The translations under genes and the position numbers were made by a program. The notes under the pieces are model-generated. The model searched no databases. It saw nothing but the letters and a program-made list of their open reading frames with translations, and was not told the DNA's origin. Positions 33,548 through 42,051 of a stretch of DNA of 64,000 nt are shown here, piece by piece (position 1 is the first letter of the stretch; each line of letters starts with the position of its first letter). Source of the DNA: a virus; the IMG/VR virus record IMGVR_UViG_3300047472_000037, positions 1 through 64,000 of that record; one strand, given 5' to 3'.

Positions 33548-34327
33548 ATGGCTGTTAAAGCAATGTTCGCATACAACTCTGGGTCCGAAGGTGCTCGTGA
33601 GTTGAAAACTGCAATGATGATTCCTATGATTAAACATCATGGTTCTTCATTTCGTCCGGGGGCAGAGAAAGTTATCCTCAATTGGGGGGCAACTACTGAT
33701 CGTTACCCGGCTGCACTACTCAGTTGTCGGATTATCAATCACCCTACTCGTGTAGACTCAGCCGTAGATAAGGTCGCTACGTTCAATCTCTTTCGTGAAC
33801 ATGGTGTATCCTCTCCTGAGTTCACAACGAGCAAGGCTGAGGCTATACGTTGGTGTGAGAGTGGTTCCACAGTATTTGCTCGTACTATTCTTCGTGCACA
33901 CTCTGGTCGTGGTATCGAGATCATGGACCCTGACCATCCTGATACACTTGATGTCAATGCCCCCCTGTATGTCAAGTACATTCCCAAGAAGTTCGAGTAT
34001 CGTATCCATGTGATGAATGGTGAAGTGATTGACACTCAACGTAAGGGTCTTAAGGAAGAGTTCAAGGATCGTCCAAATGTCAACCATAAGATTCGTAATC
34101 TTGCTAATGGCTTTATTTACGTTCGGAACGACGGTCATGTGGTCCCAGAATGTGTGCGTAGTGTTGGCATCCACGCTGTTACTGCTCTCGGTCTTGACTT
34201 CGGGGCTGTGGACGTTATCTACAATCAACGAGAAAATAGGGCATACGCACTTGAGGTTAATACAGCCCCCGGTCTCTCTGGAACCACAGTCACGAACTAC
34301 CGCGATGCCCTCGTCGCAAACTTTTAG
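33548..34327 (+). CDS. ATP-grasp ligase (RimK-like)
   Basis: 259 residues. ATP-grasp features: FARTILRAHSGRGIEI, YVKYIPKKFEYRIHVMNGEVID, and the metal-binding end GLDFGAVDVIYN...ALEVNTAPGLSGTT. Relatives add glutamate or other amino acids to a carboxylate. Its last codons are GCA AAC TTT TAG; the +1 frame continues at once into SELPYDPKQQRDEEDDI, a full tag. Either a +1 frameshift makes a tagged ligase, or the tag is separate. Confidence 0.88.
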   Translation: MAVKAMFAYNSGSEGARELKTAMMIPMIKHHGSSFRPGAEKVILNWGATTDRYPAALLSCRIINHPTRVDSAVDKVATFNLFREHGVSSPEFTTSKAEAIRWCESGSTVFARTILRAHSGRGIEIMDPDHPDTLDVNAPLYVKYIPKKFEYRIHVMNGEVIDTQRKGLKEEFKDRPNVNHKIRNLANGFIYVRNDGHVVPECVRSVGIHAVTALGLDFGAVDVIYNQRENRAYALEVNTAPGLSGTTVTNYRDALVANF

Positions 34328-34331
34328 TGAA

Positions 34332-34379
34332 CTCCCATACGACCCTAAGCAACAGAGGGATGAAGAAGATGATATTTAA
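34332..34379 (+). repeat. orphan tag-coding unit behind the ATP-grasp gene
   Basis: 48 bases encoding ELPYDPKQQRDEEDDI and stop in frame +1 relative to the ligase, with no start codon of its own. At DNA level it is nearly identical to the tag at 30876-30923. It also contains the ATG of the next gene at 34369. See finding on +1 frameshift. Confidence 0.85.
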
Positions 34380-34623
34380 GGTGGGTGATCTTGTTTCTTA
34401 CGAAAATCCTGAAAGAGGATTACGGATGGGGAGGATCAAAGAGATCAGAGAGGAGTTTGGTACAACTAACATCTGGGCTAACTGGCAGCAAGCAAAAGAT
34501 TTTTCAGAAGAATCTCTCTCCCGAACTTTTCTCAACATCCCTAACAAAGCACTCAAACATGTAGAACCACCTGAGCTACAATACGATCCGAAACAACAAC
34601 CAGATGAAGAAGACGATATCTAA
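34369..34623 (+). CDS. tagged small SH3-like protein 8
   Basis: 84 residues. MIFKVGDLVSYENPERGLRMGRIKEI then a tryptophan-containing helix WANWQQAKDF; ends LQYDPKQQPDEEDDI. Start ATG 34369 is embedded in the orphan tag. Stop overlaps the start of the second class II amidotransferase. Confidence 0.72.
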   Translation: MIFKVGDLVSYENPERGLRMGRIKEIREEFGTTNIWANWQQAKDFSEESLSRTFLNIPNKALKHVEPPELQYDPKQQPDEEDDI

Positions 34624-35681
34624 TGTGTGTGATCATTACCCTAGGCTGCAATGCTTCTATCAAGAAAGAGCATCTTTTTAATGCTGTGGCCAACAACTGG
34701 CATGGTTTCGGTCTTATCATCAAAAAGGGAAACACTCTCGAAGTTGTCAGGAAGTTTGATGACGAAGGTAGTGATCCCGGAGAGATTTGGGGTCTACTAG
34801 AAGCTAACAAACAGTATGAACGAGTGCTTCATGTCCGTTTCAATACCCGTGGTGCATCAGATCTAACTAACACTCAACCCTTTAATGTGATGAAGGTAGA
34901 AGGTGGTCGTGAGGTTTGGTTCGCACATAACGGGACTCTTCATTCTTATGGTGATGGACAGAGTACCGGTAAGTCTGACACTCTTGATTTCGCAGATAGT
35001 GTCCTTCTGCCAATCCTAGGGAAATGGTCTGGTGAACTTGGTCTGGGGGATTATACTGACCCTACATTCCTAAAGGTTATCACTAAGTTCTGGTCGCCAG
35101 CCTCTAAGGGTCTTCTATTCTCTAACGATCTTTCACCTCTCCGTTTTGGTGACGGTTGGTCCTCTTACATTCATACAGGAGAATCTGAAGGTGAGGTCTG
35201 GGTTTCCAATAAGGAATACTTTGACAAAATCACCCGAGGACCCACCTTTCAAAAGATGGAAGCCGAGCGTAAGGCCAAAGAAGCAGAGGAAAGGGCGAAG
35301 ACGCAGGAGATAATCCCTTTTGGCGGAAACTCCTCACCGAGTCAACTACCTCTACACGTATGGTCTGGAAACACGGCGAAAGACCCACGTATCATTAAGG
35401 CCGTCAACGATATTGTCGATACGTGGCAGCTTGAGGACGCGGAGGAAGTAGCTCTCCTGTCTAATGTCTCATTCGATGAGTGGATGGCAGTAGTTGAAGA
35501 TCAAGATAAATTCTCTCTTGCTGCACTTATCCAGAGGTTGTCTCAGCATCTTTACGAAGTAGTCATTATTGATTGCCAACGCAAGGATGATAAACTGGAC
35601 AGTCTTCAGGGTAAACTAGACCGTGCTACCAAGAGGATTGCTGAACTCTCAAACAATAAAGAGAATGACCGTGCAGCGTAA
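34623..35681 (+). CDS. second class II glutamine amidotransferase-like protein
   Basis: 352 residues. MCVIITLG gives the N-terminal cysteine; VLHVRFNTRGASD, TQPFN and WFAHNGTLHSYG match the GATase II active-site loops. The C-terminal 130 residues are charged and helical, ending in a coiled coil (KLDSLQGKLDRATKRIAELSNN). Distinct from 29509-30645. TAATG overlap with the tagged gene before it. Confidence 0.82.
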   Translation: MCVIITLGCNASIKKEHLFNAVANNWHGFGLIIKKGNTLEVVRKFDDEGSDPGEIWGLLEANKQYERVLHVRFNTRGASDLTNTQPFNVMKVEGGREVWFAHNGTLHSYGDGQSTGKSDTLDFADSVLLPILGKWSGELGLGDYTDPTFLKVITKFWSPASKGLLFSNDLSPLRFGDGWSSYIHTGESEGEVWVSNKEYFDKITRGPTFQKMEAERKAKEAEERAKTQEIIPFGGNSSPSQLPLHVWSGNTAKDPRIIKAVNDIVDTWQLEDAEEVALLSNVSFDEWMAVVEDQDKFSLAALIQRLSQHLYEVVIIDCQRKDDKLDSLQGKLDRATKRIAELSNNKENDRAA

Positions 35682-36333
35682 AGAATCATCTTTTGACATC
35701 CTCAAATTAGCGAACTCCAACACACCTGATTTCAATGATCTAAATGTAGGACCACTGGCAGAATATCCTGTATTCATTGTTGGTCAATTGAAGTCTGATG
35801 GTATTTACAACCAGATGCTAGAAGACTGTAAGTACTATGGTCCTGCCACTACGTGGGGTGAAGGTTTCATTCTTAAAGAAGGTCCCTTCGGTAACTACAA
35901 GTATACACCAGAGCCCTTAATATTTGAACTTGGATTAGACCCCAGGGAGAAACAGAAGACACTGAAAGAGTACGAGTCTGCAAGAGATATCAATTGGGAA
36001 CTAGCTGGTCGTCTACGTGGTGAAGTTTATGGAGTACCTCTCCGTACTCTCACTGCTCTAGATCGTTGGGAGAATAATAACGAAGATGCTCACAGAGAAT
36101 GGAAGTATATCACCCTTGATAACCCTCTGAGTGACACCAATAGTTTGAGGGCTTACATTTGGCTTTCTGATTGGTCTAATTATGAGACATATTTCAAGAG
36201 TTACAAATCATTGGATTCATGCCCATTTCGTATGGAAAAGTCTGTAGGATCAAGTAAGATCCTTCGGTCTTATTATTTCCAACAACCAGAAATTATGTAT
36301 GATTATGCTGGACACTACGACGGAGATTATTAA
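35665..36333 (+). CDS. second gamma-glutamylcyclotransferase-like protein
   Basis: 222 residues, longer than typical GGCT. FIVGQLKSDGIYNQML replaces the YGTL-x-x-G loop; LRGEVYGVPLRTLTALDRWE holds the expected catalytic glutamate; AYIWLSDW follows. The divergent first loop suggests altered substrate. Start ATG 35665 overlaps the amidotransferase end; followed by a tagged gene (TAATG). Confidence 0.7.
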   Translation: MTVQRKESSFDILKLANSNTPDFNDLNVGPLAEYPVFIVGQLKSDGIYNQMLEDCKYYGPATTWGEGFILKEGPFGNYKYTPEPLIFELGLDPREKQKTLKEYESARDINWELAGRLRGEVYGVPLRTLTALDRWENNNEDAHREWKYITLDNPLSDTNSLRAYIWLSDWSNYETYFKSYKSLDSCPFRMEKSVGSSKILRSYYFQQPEIMYDYAGHYDGDY

Positions 36334-36677
36334 TGGCTAAATTTCAAATTGGGGATTATGTAGAGTACACCAATAAGACATATCCAGATGGACCAGTTCG
36401 TGGAGAGATCATCGGTATTAACTCACGGTATGACCCACACTATTTGATCCACGATACTTCTGGTCGTAATCATTATATATCCAGATGGTCTAATATGTTG
36501 CCCGGAGAACCCACTCACGTCTTTAATAAAACCTTCTATGCACCAGATCCTTACAATAATAATCTATTCAGGTCAAATGCTCGTTGTTTTCGAGTCTCTG
36601 TGGGTTCTCGTAACATTAGGAGTATGGAAATGAGGTATGATCCAAAACAAATGCCGGATGAAGAAGATGACATATGA
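36333..36677 (+). CDS. tagged small SH3-like protein 9
   Basis: 114 residues, the longest simple member with an N-terminal family opening. MAKFQIGDYVEYTNKTYPDGPVRGEIIGI, then PHYLIHDTSGRNHYISRWSNM. Ends MRYDPKQMPDEEDDI. The tag contains the start of the next tagged gene. Confidence 0.72.
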   Translation: MAKFQIGDYVEYTNKTYPDGPVRGEIIGINSRYDPHYLIHDTSGRNHYISRWSNMLPGEPTHVFNKTFYAPDPYNNNLFRSNARCFRVSVGSRNIRSMEMRYDPKQMPDEEDDI

Positions 36678-36936
36678 TGTAGGAGACGTAATTACTTATC
36701 GTTCTGACAATTACAGTGAGAAGTATAAGGTAGAGGCAATAGAACAACCATATGAAGGTCAAGTAGAACAGAGAATTAATATCAGTGTCATTGAAGTTGG
36801 AGGAGAGAAACAAGAACTACCTAGAAATGCAGGGTGGTTGACTATCTCTGTATTTAAGGGTTGTAATTACTCTGTTGAAAAGTTTGAACTCCCCTATGAT
36901 CCCATGCAACAACCTGACGAAGAAGATGATATCTAG
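36667..36936 (+). CDS. tagged small SH3-like protein 10
   Basis: 89 residues. MTYDVGDVITYRSDNYSEKYKVEAIEQ opens like the family. Ends LPYDPMQQPDEEDDI. It closes the amidoligase region; the next gene has its own sigma-70 promoter beginning six bases after the stop. Confidence 0.72.
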   Translation: MTYDVGDVITYRSDNYSEKYKVEAIEQPYEGQVEQRINISVIEVGGEKQELPRNAGWLTISVFKGCNYSVEKFELPYDPMQQPDEEDDI

Positions 36937-36941
36937 TAGTA

Positions 36942-36970
36942 TTGACACTTAATATATTTGATGATATAAT
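36942..36970 (+). promoter_or_regulatory. consensus sigma-70 promoter before the replication genes
   Basis: TTGACA (36942-36947), 17-base spacer, TATAAT (36965-36970). A perfect match, 30 bases before the first gene of the replication block. Confidence 0.85.
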
Positions 36971-36999
36971 AATACCTTAATTTCAGAAAGTTTATTTTA

Positions 37000-37308
37000 A
37001 TGGATGAACTAAAACGTCTAGACACTCTAATCAAATCAGTCAATCGTGGTGGATACTTCAGATGCCCCATTTGCAACACAGTCTCAAATCCACGTATTGA
37101 AACGAATATTGGGGACTATAAAGAGGGATTGTCCTTTACACATGATCCTAAAGACAGCAGACACTATATTTGTGTGAATTGTGACGAGGTGATCGAAGAA
37201 CAACGACAAGATTACGCATTCCTTGATCGAGAGGATACATTTCTAGCTACACTCGACCAAGAAGATATTTCAATTGATGAATACTTAAAGGATTTTGACA
37301 AGGAATAA
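37000..37308 (+). CDS. 102-residue zinc-ribbon-like protein
   Basis: CPICN near residue 22 and CVNCDE near residue 58 form a four-cysteine zinc-ribbon pattern; the C-terminus is acidic. First gene behind the promoter at 36942 and two bases before the primase-helicase. Role unknown; could assist primase or transcription. Confidence 0.65.
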   Translation: MDELKRLDTLIKSVNRGGYFRCPICNTVSNPRIETNIGDYKEGLSFTHDPKDSRHYICVNCDEVIEEQRQDYAFLDREDTFLATLDQEDISIDEYLKDFDKE

Positions 37309-37310
37309 AA

Positions 37311-38861
37311 ATGGGATCATGGGTTAAGACAAATCAGCCCTGTTTCTGTGGGAACTCTTCTGATGGTATGGCAACTGATTCCAATGGTAATTCTTTCTGC
37401 TTCGGAAAATGTGGGGGGAAGTTCTTCCGTGGTAAAGAGGAAGAAGCAGTAGACAGGAGCCAGTACACAGAAGAAATCTATGAGCACAGAGGACTACGCA
37501 GGCACACACTAGAGTTGTTTGGAGTGAAGACTAAGTTCTTCGAAGAGACTCCGATTGAAACAGCATTCTTCTGGCCCAATGGATCAATCCAAGTCAGGGG
37601 TAATGCAACCAAGTCATTCAGAACTGTGGGTGATTACAAGGCCGCCCGGTGCTATGGAACGAATATCTTCGACCGTGGCTCTAGACCATGCATCACTATC
37701 ACAGAGGGAGCGTACGATGCCCTAGCGGTCGTGCAAATGATAGGAGAACGTAAGACAGCAGGTATTGCCATTCGTTCTGTCAGTACAGCAAAAGTTGATA
37801 TCATTGCAGACTATGACTACATCAATTCATTTGATAAAATTATTATTAACTTAGATGGGGATGAGCCAGGACAAGAGGCTGCCAAGAAGATCGCTGCTCT
37901 GTTTGACTTCAAAAAGGTCTTCAACCTAAAACTCTCCAAATACAAAGATGCTAATGAGTACTTGATCAAAGAGTCTGAGAAAGATTACTTTGAAGCATGG
38001 AATAATGTTAAGAGATATACCCCAGACAACATCCTCTCTACCATGTCAGAGTTCCGTAAGGCCCTCAAAGAACGACGTGGAGCAAAGATTGTAGACTATC
38101 CCTTTACTGGCCTACAAGAGAAGCTCTATGGTATCCATGAAGGTGAAGTAGTTCTCATCAAAGCTCCTGAAGGCGTAGGCAAATCTGAGTTCATGAGGGC
38201 TATTGAGAATAAAACACTCAAAGCCACAAACTACAACGTTGGAATTATTCACCTCGAAGAGTCCAATGGTGAAACTCTCAAGGGTCTGGCAGGTTACTTC
38301 AGTGAGACTCCCGTACAATCACCAGATATGCCAGCATCAGATGAAGAGATTGAAGAAATCTTGGAAAAAATGTTGGGAAAGAATGAGGATCGATTTGTTC
38401 TTTATTCTGCTTTCGACGTTGAAGATGAGAATAAATTCATTGACGACCTAAGGTTTATGGTTGTTGCTAACAATTGTAAGATCATTTGTTTCGACCATAT
38501 CTCATGGCTTGCTGTAGGTGGTTCTTCAGAGAAAGAAGATGATGAAAGGAAGAAACTAGATAGGATTGCTCAACGAGTAAAAATGTTGGCAGAAGAACTT
38601 CGGTTCGGCCTCGTTATGGTATCTCATGTTAATGATGCTGGTCAGACACGAGGGTCTAGGTATATCTCTAAGGCAGCTAACACTGTTATTGACCTTAAGC
38701 GTAACAAGACTACAGAGGATGAGTCGGAACGTACTAAGCTCCATTTTATGGTGGAGAAAGCTCGTCTTGTCGGTTCGAAGGAAGGTCCTGCAGGTTTCGC
38801 TGTTTATAATACAGAAAAACTCATGCTTGAAGATCCTCTTGAACGTGGACTACAATTGTGA
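37311..38861 (+). CDS. primase-helicase (T7 gp4-like)
   Basis: 516 residues. N-terminal zinc-like CFCGN...CFGKCGG; TOPRIM motifs CITITEGAYDAL and IIINLDGDEPGQEA; then a RecA-type helicase with Walker A APEGVGKSE near residue 285 and Walker B KIICFDHISWL. It is the expected length for gp4-like proteins. It unwinds DNA at the fork and makes primers for the family A polymerase encoded two genes further on. Confidence 0.92.
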   Translation: MGSWVKTNQPCFCGNSSDGMATDSNGNSFCFGKCGGKFFRGKEEEAVDRSQYTEEIYEHRGLRRHTLELFGVKTKFFEETPIETAFFWPNGSIQVRGNATKSFRTVGDYKAARCYGTNIFDRGSRPCITITEGAYDALAVVQMIGERKTAGIAIRSVSTAKVDIIADYDYINSFDKIIINLDGDEPGQEAAKKIAALFDFKKVFNLKLSKYKDANEYLIKESEKDYFEAWNNVKRYTPDNILSTMSEFRKALKERRGAKIVDYPFTGLQEKLYGIHEGEVVLIKAPEGVGKSEFMRAIENKTLKATNYNVGIIHLEESNGETLKGLAGYFSETPVQSPDMPASDEEIEEILEKMLGKNEDRFVLYSAFDVEDENKFIDDLRFMVVANNCKIICFDHISWLAVGGSSEKEDDERKKLDRIAQRVKMLAEELRFGLVMVSHVNDAGQTRGSRYISKAANTVIDLKRNKTTEDESERTKLHFMVEKARLVGSKEGPAGFAVYNTEKLMLEDPLERGLQL

Positions 38862-38929
38862 AGATACATATTAATGGTTATATTTTACTGGGATTTATTA
38901 TTTGTTCGATCTTGATCTTGACCACATGA
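38858..38929 (+). CDS. 23-residue membrane micro-protein, GTG start
   Basis: GTG 38858 overlaps the helicase stop (GTGA), and TGA 38929 overlaps the next ATG. KIHINGYILLGFIICSILILTT is one membrane span. Support comes from the overlaps on both sides. Confidence 0.35.
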   Translation: MKIHINGYILLGFIICSILILTT

Positions 38930-38946
38930 AAAATACATGGTATAAT
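38918..38946 (+). promoter_or_regulatory. sigma-70 promoter before AAA+ ATPase and polymerase
   Basis: TTGACC (38918-38923), 17-base spacer, TATAAT (38941-38946). One mismatch from consensus. It lies over the two micro-genes and would give extra transcription of the ATPase-polymerase-SSB block. Confidence 0.65.
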
Positions 38947-39051
38947 AACACTTCCAAGAAACAGAAAGAAAAGAAGAAAGAAAAAGATCCTAATATATTT
39001 GATGGATTAATTACTGAGTACCGTTATGATGAAACGGTTAAAGTACTATAA
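38926..39051 (+). CDS. 41-residue lysine-rich micro-protein
   Basis: ATG 38926 overlaps the preceding stop. Highly basic first half (KKQKEKKKEKD) and a mixed second half. It overlaps the predicted promoter, so either the promoter or the gene may be spurious. Confidence 0.35.
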   Translation: MKNTWYNNTSKKQKEKKKEKDPNIFDGLITEYRYDETVKVL

Positions 39052-39068
39052 CAAGAGGGAATATTACT

Positions 39069-40175
39069 CTGACATACTACATCAAGAATGGTTCTCAATT
39101 TTCAATTACCAAAGAAGATAATATTGATATCCGCCGGGAACTACCCGTAGGTACTTATTCTATTATGTTATCCCAGACTGGTTTCTATCTAGATGAACAA
39201 GCAACATCTGGGATCGATCATAAGATTTATGGTTCTGCTGTAGATCGTGCAGATCGTATCATCAAGACTTTCTTTGATCGCCCTGCATCCACTGGTGTTG
39301 TCCTTCAGGGTGAGAAGGGTTCAGGTAAGACTCTACTTGCTCGTCTTCTGTCTGAGAAGCTCCGGGAGCATGGGGTATCCACCCTTCTTGTCAATAGTCC
39401 TTTCGCTGGTGAAAGTTTCAATAACTTCATTGCTCAAATCGAACAACCCATCATGATTCTATTTGATGAGTTCGAGAAGGTGTATGACAAGGAACGTCAA
39501 CAACAACTACTCACACTATTGGATGGTACTCATTCAGGTAAGAAGCTTTTCGTAGCCACCCTGAATGACTTCTATATGGTCAATGACTTCATGAAGAACC
39601 GTCCGGGTCGTTTCTACTATTCCTTCCGTTACGAAGGTCTGGAAGAGATTGAAGTCCGTGAGTACTGTCAGGATAACCTCCGGAACAAAGAAAAGATTGA
39701 CAGCGTAGTCACTTTTTCATCTACCTTTAGTAAGTTCAACTTCGATATTCTTAAGGCTATCGTGGAAGAAATGAACAGGTATGATGAGGCTGTAGGTGAT
39801 GTCGTTCAGTATCTCAATGCTCGACCACAAGAGTCTTCCATGACCCTCGAGATTAAGCACTTTGAAGCTGATGGTTACAACACTAAGATGAAGCTGTACG
39901 ATCTCCCTGTTCTGAACCCATTGGCAAACTCATTCCAAATCTCTGCCTACTCTGAATCTCTCAAACCAAAGGTTGCTCTGAAGGATAATCTCTTTGGGGA
40001 TGACGATGAAGATGACAGTGATGATATCAATTACGTAGAGGTTCGTTTCACTCCGGGTGATTTCCAGAGGATGCACAATGGTCACTATTTCTTTAAGAAC
40101 GACAGAGGTGCAGTAGTCCTCGGTAAGCCTGACAAGAAGAATGATGCCTTCAAAGAGTTTGTAAATGCACTATGA
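39069..40175 (+). CDS. AAA+ ATPase with probable CTG start
   Basis: Core Walker A LQGEKGSGKTLLAR and Walker B PIMILFDEFEKVY, sensor region NRPGRFYYS. The first ATG is 39165, but the frame upstream reads TYYIKNGSQFSITKEDNI and ELPVGTYSI, which looks coding. AGAGGG lies nine bases before CTG 39069, so a CTG start gives 368 residues rather than 336. The acidic DDDEDDSDD segment precedes a small C-terminal domain. Role probably loading or remodelling of replication proteins. Confidence 0.8.
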   Translation: MTYYIKNGSQFSITKEDNIDIRRELPVGTYSIMLSQTGFYLDEQATSGIDHKIYGSAVDRADRIIKTFFDRPASTGVVLQGEKGSGKTLLARLLSEKLREHGVSTLLVNSPFAGESFNNFIAQIEQPIMILFDEFEKVYDKERQQQLLTLLDGTHSGKKLFVATLNDFYMVNDFMKNRPGRFYYSFRYEGLEEIEVREYCQDNLRNKEKIDSVVTFSSTFSKFNFDILKAIVEEMNRYDEAVGDVVQYLNARPQESSMTLEIKHFEADGYNTKMKLYDLPVLNPLANSFQISAYSESLKPKVALKDNLFGDDDEDDSDDINYVEVRFTPGDFQRMHNGHYFFKNDRGAVVLGKPDKKNDAFKEFVNAL

Positions 40176-42031
40176 CAGACATCTGGATTTTCGACGTAGA
40201 GGGAGATGGACTTAAACCAACTAAGCTCCATTGCCTCTCTGCTGGTGATCCGAAGACAGGGAAAGTATTTACCACTCCCGATCATGACAGTATGAGAAAG
40301 TTCCTCAAGAACGCTAAGGTACTTGTCGGGCACCACATTACTCGGTTCGACATACCAGTACTAGAACGTCTCTTGGGGATCAAGATCAAAGCCAAACTGA
40401 TCGATACTCTTGCACTCTCTTGGTATCTATATCCCCAACGATTAAGACATGGTCTCGAAGGGTGGGGAGAAGACCTAGGGATCAAGAAACCAGAGATAAC
40501 AGACTGGGAAAATCTAAGTCAAGAAGAATATGAACACCGTTGTTCTGAAGACGTCAAAATTAATATGGCCCTTTGGAACCAGATGTACAAATATCTTCTT
40601 GACATCTACGGTAGTGATAAAGAAATCTGGAAACTTCTGGATTATATAGCATTCAAAATGAAATGTGCCAGACTCCAAGAAGAGTCTAAGTGGAAACTGG
40701 ACATTGAGTATATCAAAAACTCTCTGTCTGAACTGACAGCAATCCAGGAAGAGAAGAAAGTAGCCCTCACAGCAGCAATGCCAAAGGTGCCTATGATTGT
40801 TGTCAAGAGGAAACCTAAAGTATTTCTTAAAAGTGATGGAGAATATTCTAAATTAGGGATGGATTGGATCGCCTTATGCACAAAGAATGGTCTACCTCCT
40901 ACCAATGAGGACGATATTCCTGTCCTTGTCGGTGAGGAAGAGGGTAATCCATCTAGTACTGACCAATTGAAAGAGTGGTTATACTCTCTTGGGTGGGTCC
41001 CACAGACATTTAAGACTACAAAGAATAAACTGACAGGTGCGACAAAAGAAATTCCTCAAATCAACCTTGAACATGGGAAGGGTATTTGTCCCAGTATCAA
41101 GAAGTTATATGAAAAGGAACCATCTCTTGAACTCCTTGAGGGTCTGAGCGTACTCCAACATCGTATTGGTATCCTGAATGGTTTTCTCAGGGATCAAGAA
41201 GACGGTTGGATCAAGGCTCAAATCAATGGATTGACTAACACACTTAGGTTCAAGCATACAACTGTTGTCAATCTTCCTAAAGTAGATAAGCTCTACGCTG
41301 CTTCTATCCGTGGTGGACTCATCTGTCCAGAGGGATATGAACAATGTGGTGCTGACTTGTCGTCTTTGGAAGACAAATTAAAACAACATTATATATTTCC
41401 ACTTGATCCTGATTATGTAAATGAAATGCAAGTGGATGACTATGACCCACACCTTTCACTGGCATTCTCCGCCCATGCGATTACTAAAGAACAGATGGAT
41501 GATTATATTTCTGGGATTGATAAAAAGACAATTAAACCCATCCGGGATATATATAAAAATGGAAACTACGCCTGTCAATATCTCGCAGGAGTATCTCGTC
41601 TCGCCATTACTTGTGGGATCTCTTTTTCTGAAGCTAAAGTAGTACATGAGGCGTACTGGAAAAAGAACTGGAGTGTTAAGAAAGTAGCAGAACAGCAGCG
41701 ATATAAAACTGTTGAGGGGCAAATGTGGCTTTTCAATCCTATCTCTGAGCTTTGGTATTCTCTGAGGTATGAAAAAGATATCTTTTCAACATTGGTTCAG
41801 GGCTCCGGTGCTTATGTTTTCGACAAATGGGTTGAGAAAATTCTTGATAAACGAGAGCAATTAACTTTTCAGTTCCATGATGAGTTGGGCTTGACAGTTA
41901 AAAAAGGATTCAGAGAGTCTTGCACTAAGCTTATTAAAGAATCACTAGAAGTATTAAATAAAGAATTAAAATTGAATATCGAAATTCTCTGTGACGTTCA
42001 ATACGGGGATCGTTATTCCGAAATCCATTAA
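40172..42031 (+). CDS. family A DNA polymerase
   Basis: 619 residues. Exonuclease motifs: DVEGDG near residue 8, HHITRFD, and the last motif with CSEDVKINM. Polymerase motif A GADLSSLED; motif B RDIYKNGNYACQYLAG, aligned to the T7 R-x3-K-x3-Y pattern but with less common residues; motif C FQFHDELGL. Smaller than T7 gp5 (704). Retains both proofreading and polymerase residues that can be seen. Coupled to the ATPase gene by ATGA overlap. Confidence 0.92.
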   Translation: MTDIWIFDVEGDGLKPTKLHCLSAGDPKTGKVFTTPDHDSMRKFLKNAKVLVGHHITRFDIPVLERLLGIKIKAKLIDTLALSWYLYPQRLRHGLEGWGEDLGIKKPEITDWENLSQEEYEHRCSEDVKINMALWNQMYKYLLDIYGSDKEIWKLLDYIAFKMKCARLQEESKWKLDIEYIKNSLSELTAIQEEKKVALTAAMPKVPMIVVKRKPKVFLKSDGEYSKLGMDWIALCTKNGLPPTNEDDIPVLVGEEEGNPSSTDQLKEWLYSLGWVPQTFKTTKNKLTGATKEIPQINLEHGKGICPSIKKLYEKEPSLELLEGLSVLQHRIGILNGFLRDQEDGWIKAQINGLTNTLRFKHTTVVNLPKVDKLYAASIRGGLICPEGYEQCGADLSSLEDKLKQHYIFPLDPDYVNEMQVDDYDPHLSLAFSAHAITKEQMDDYISGIDKKTIKPIRDIYKNGNYACQYLAGVSRLAITCGISFSEAKVVHEAYWKKNWSVKKVAEQQRYKTVEGQMWLFNPISELWYSLRYEKDIFSTLVQGSGAYVFDKWVEKILDKREQLTFQFHDELGLTVKKGFRESCTKLIKESLEVLNKELKLNIEILCDVQYGDRYSEIH

Positions 42032-42051
42032 TGAAAGATAGGTAGACTAGA

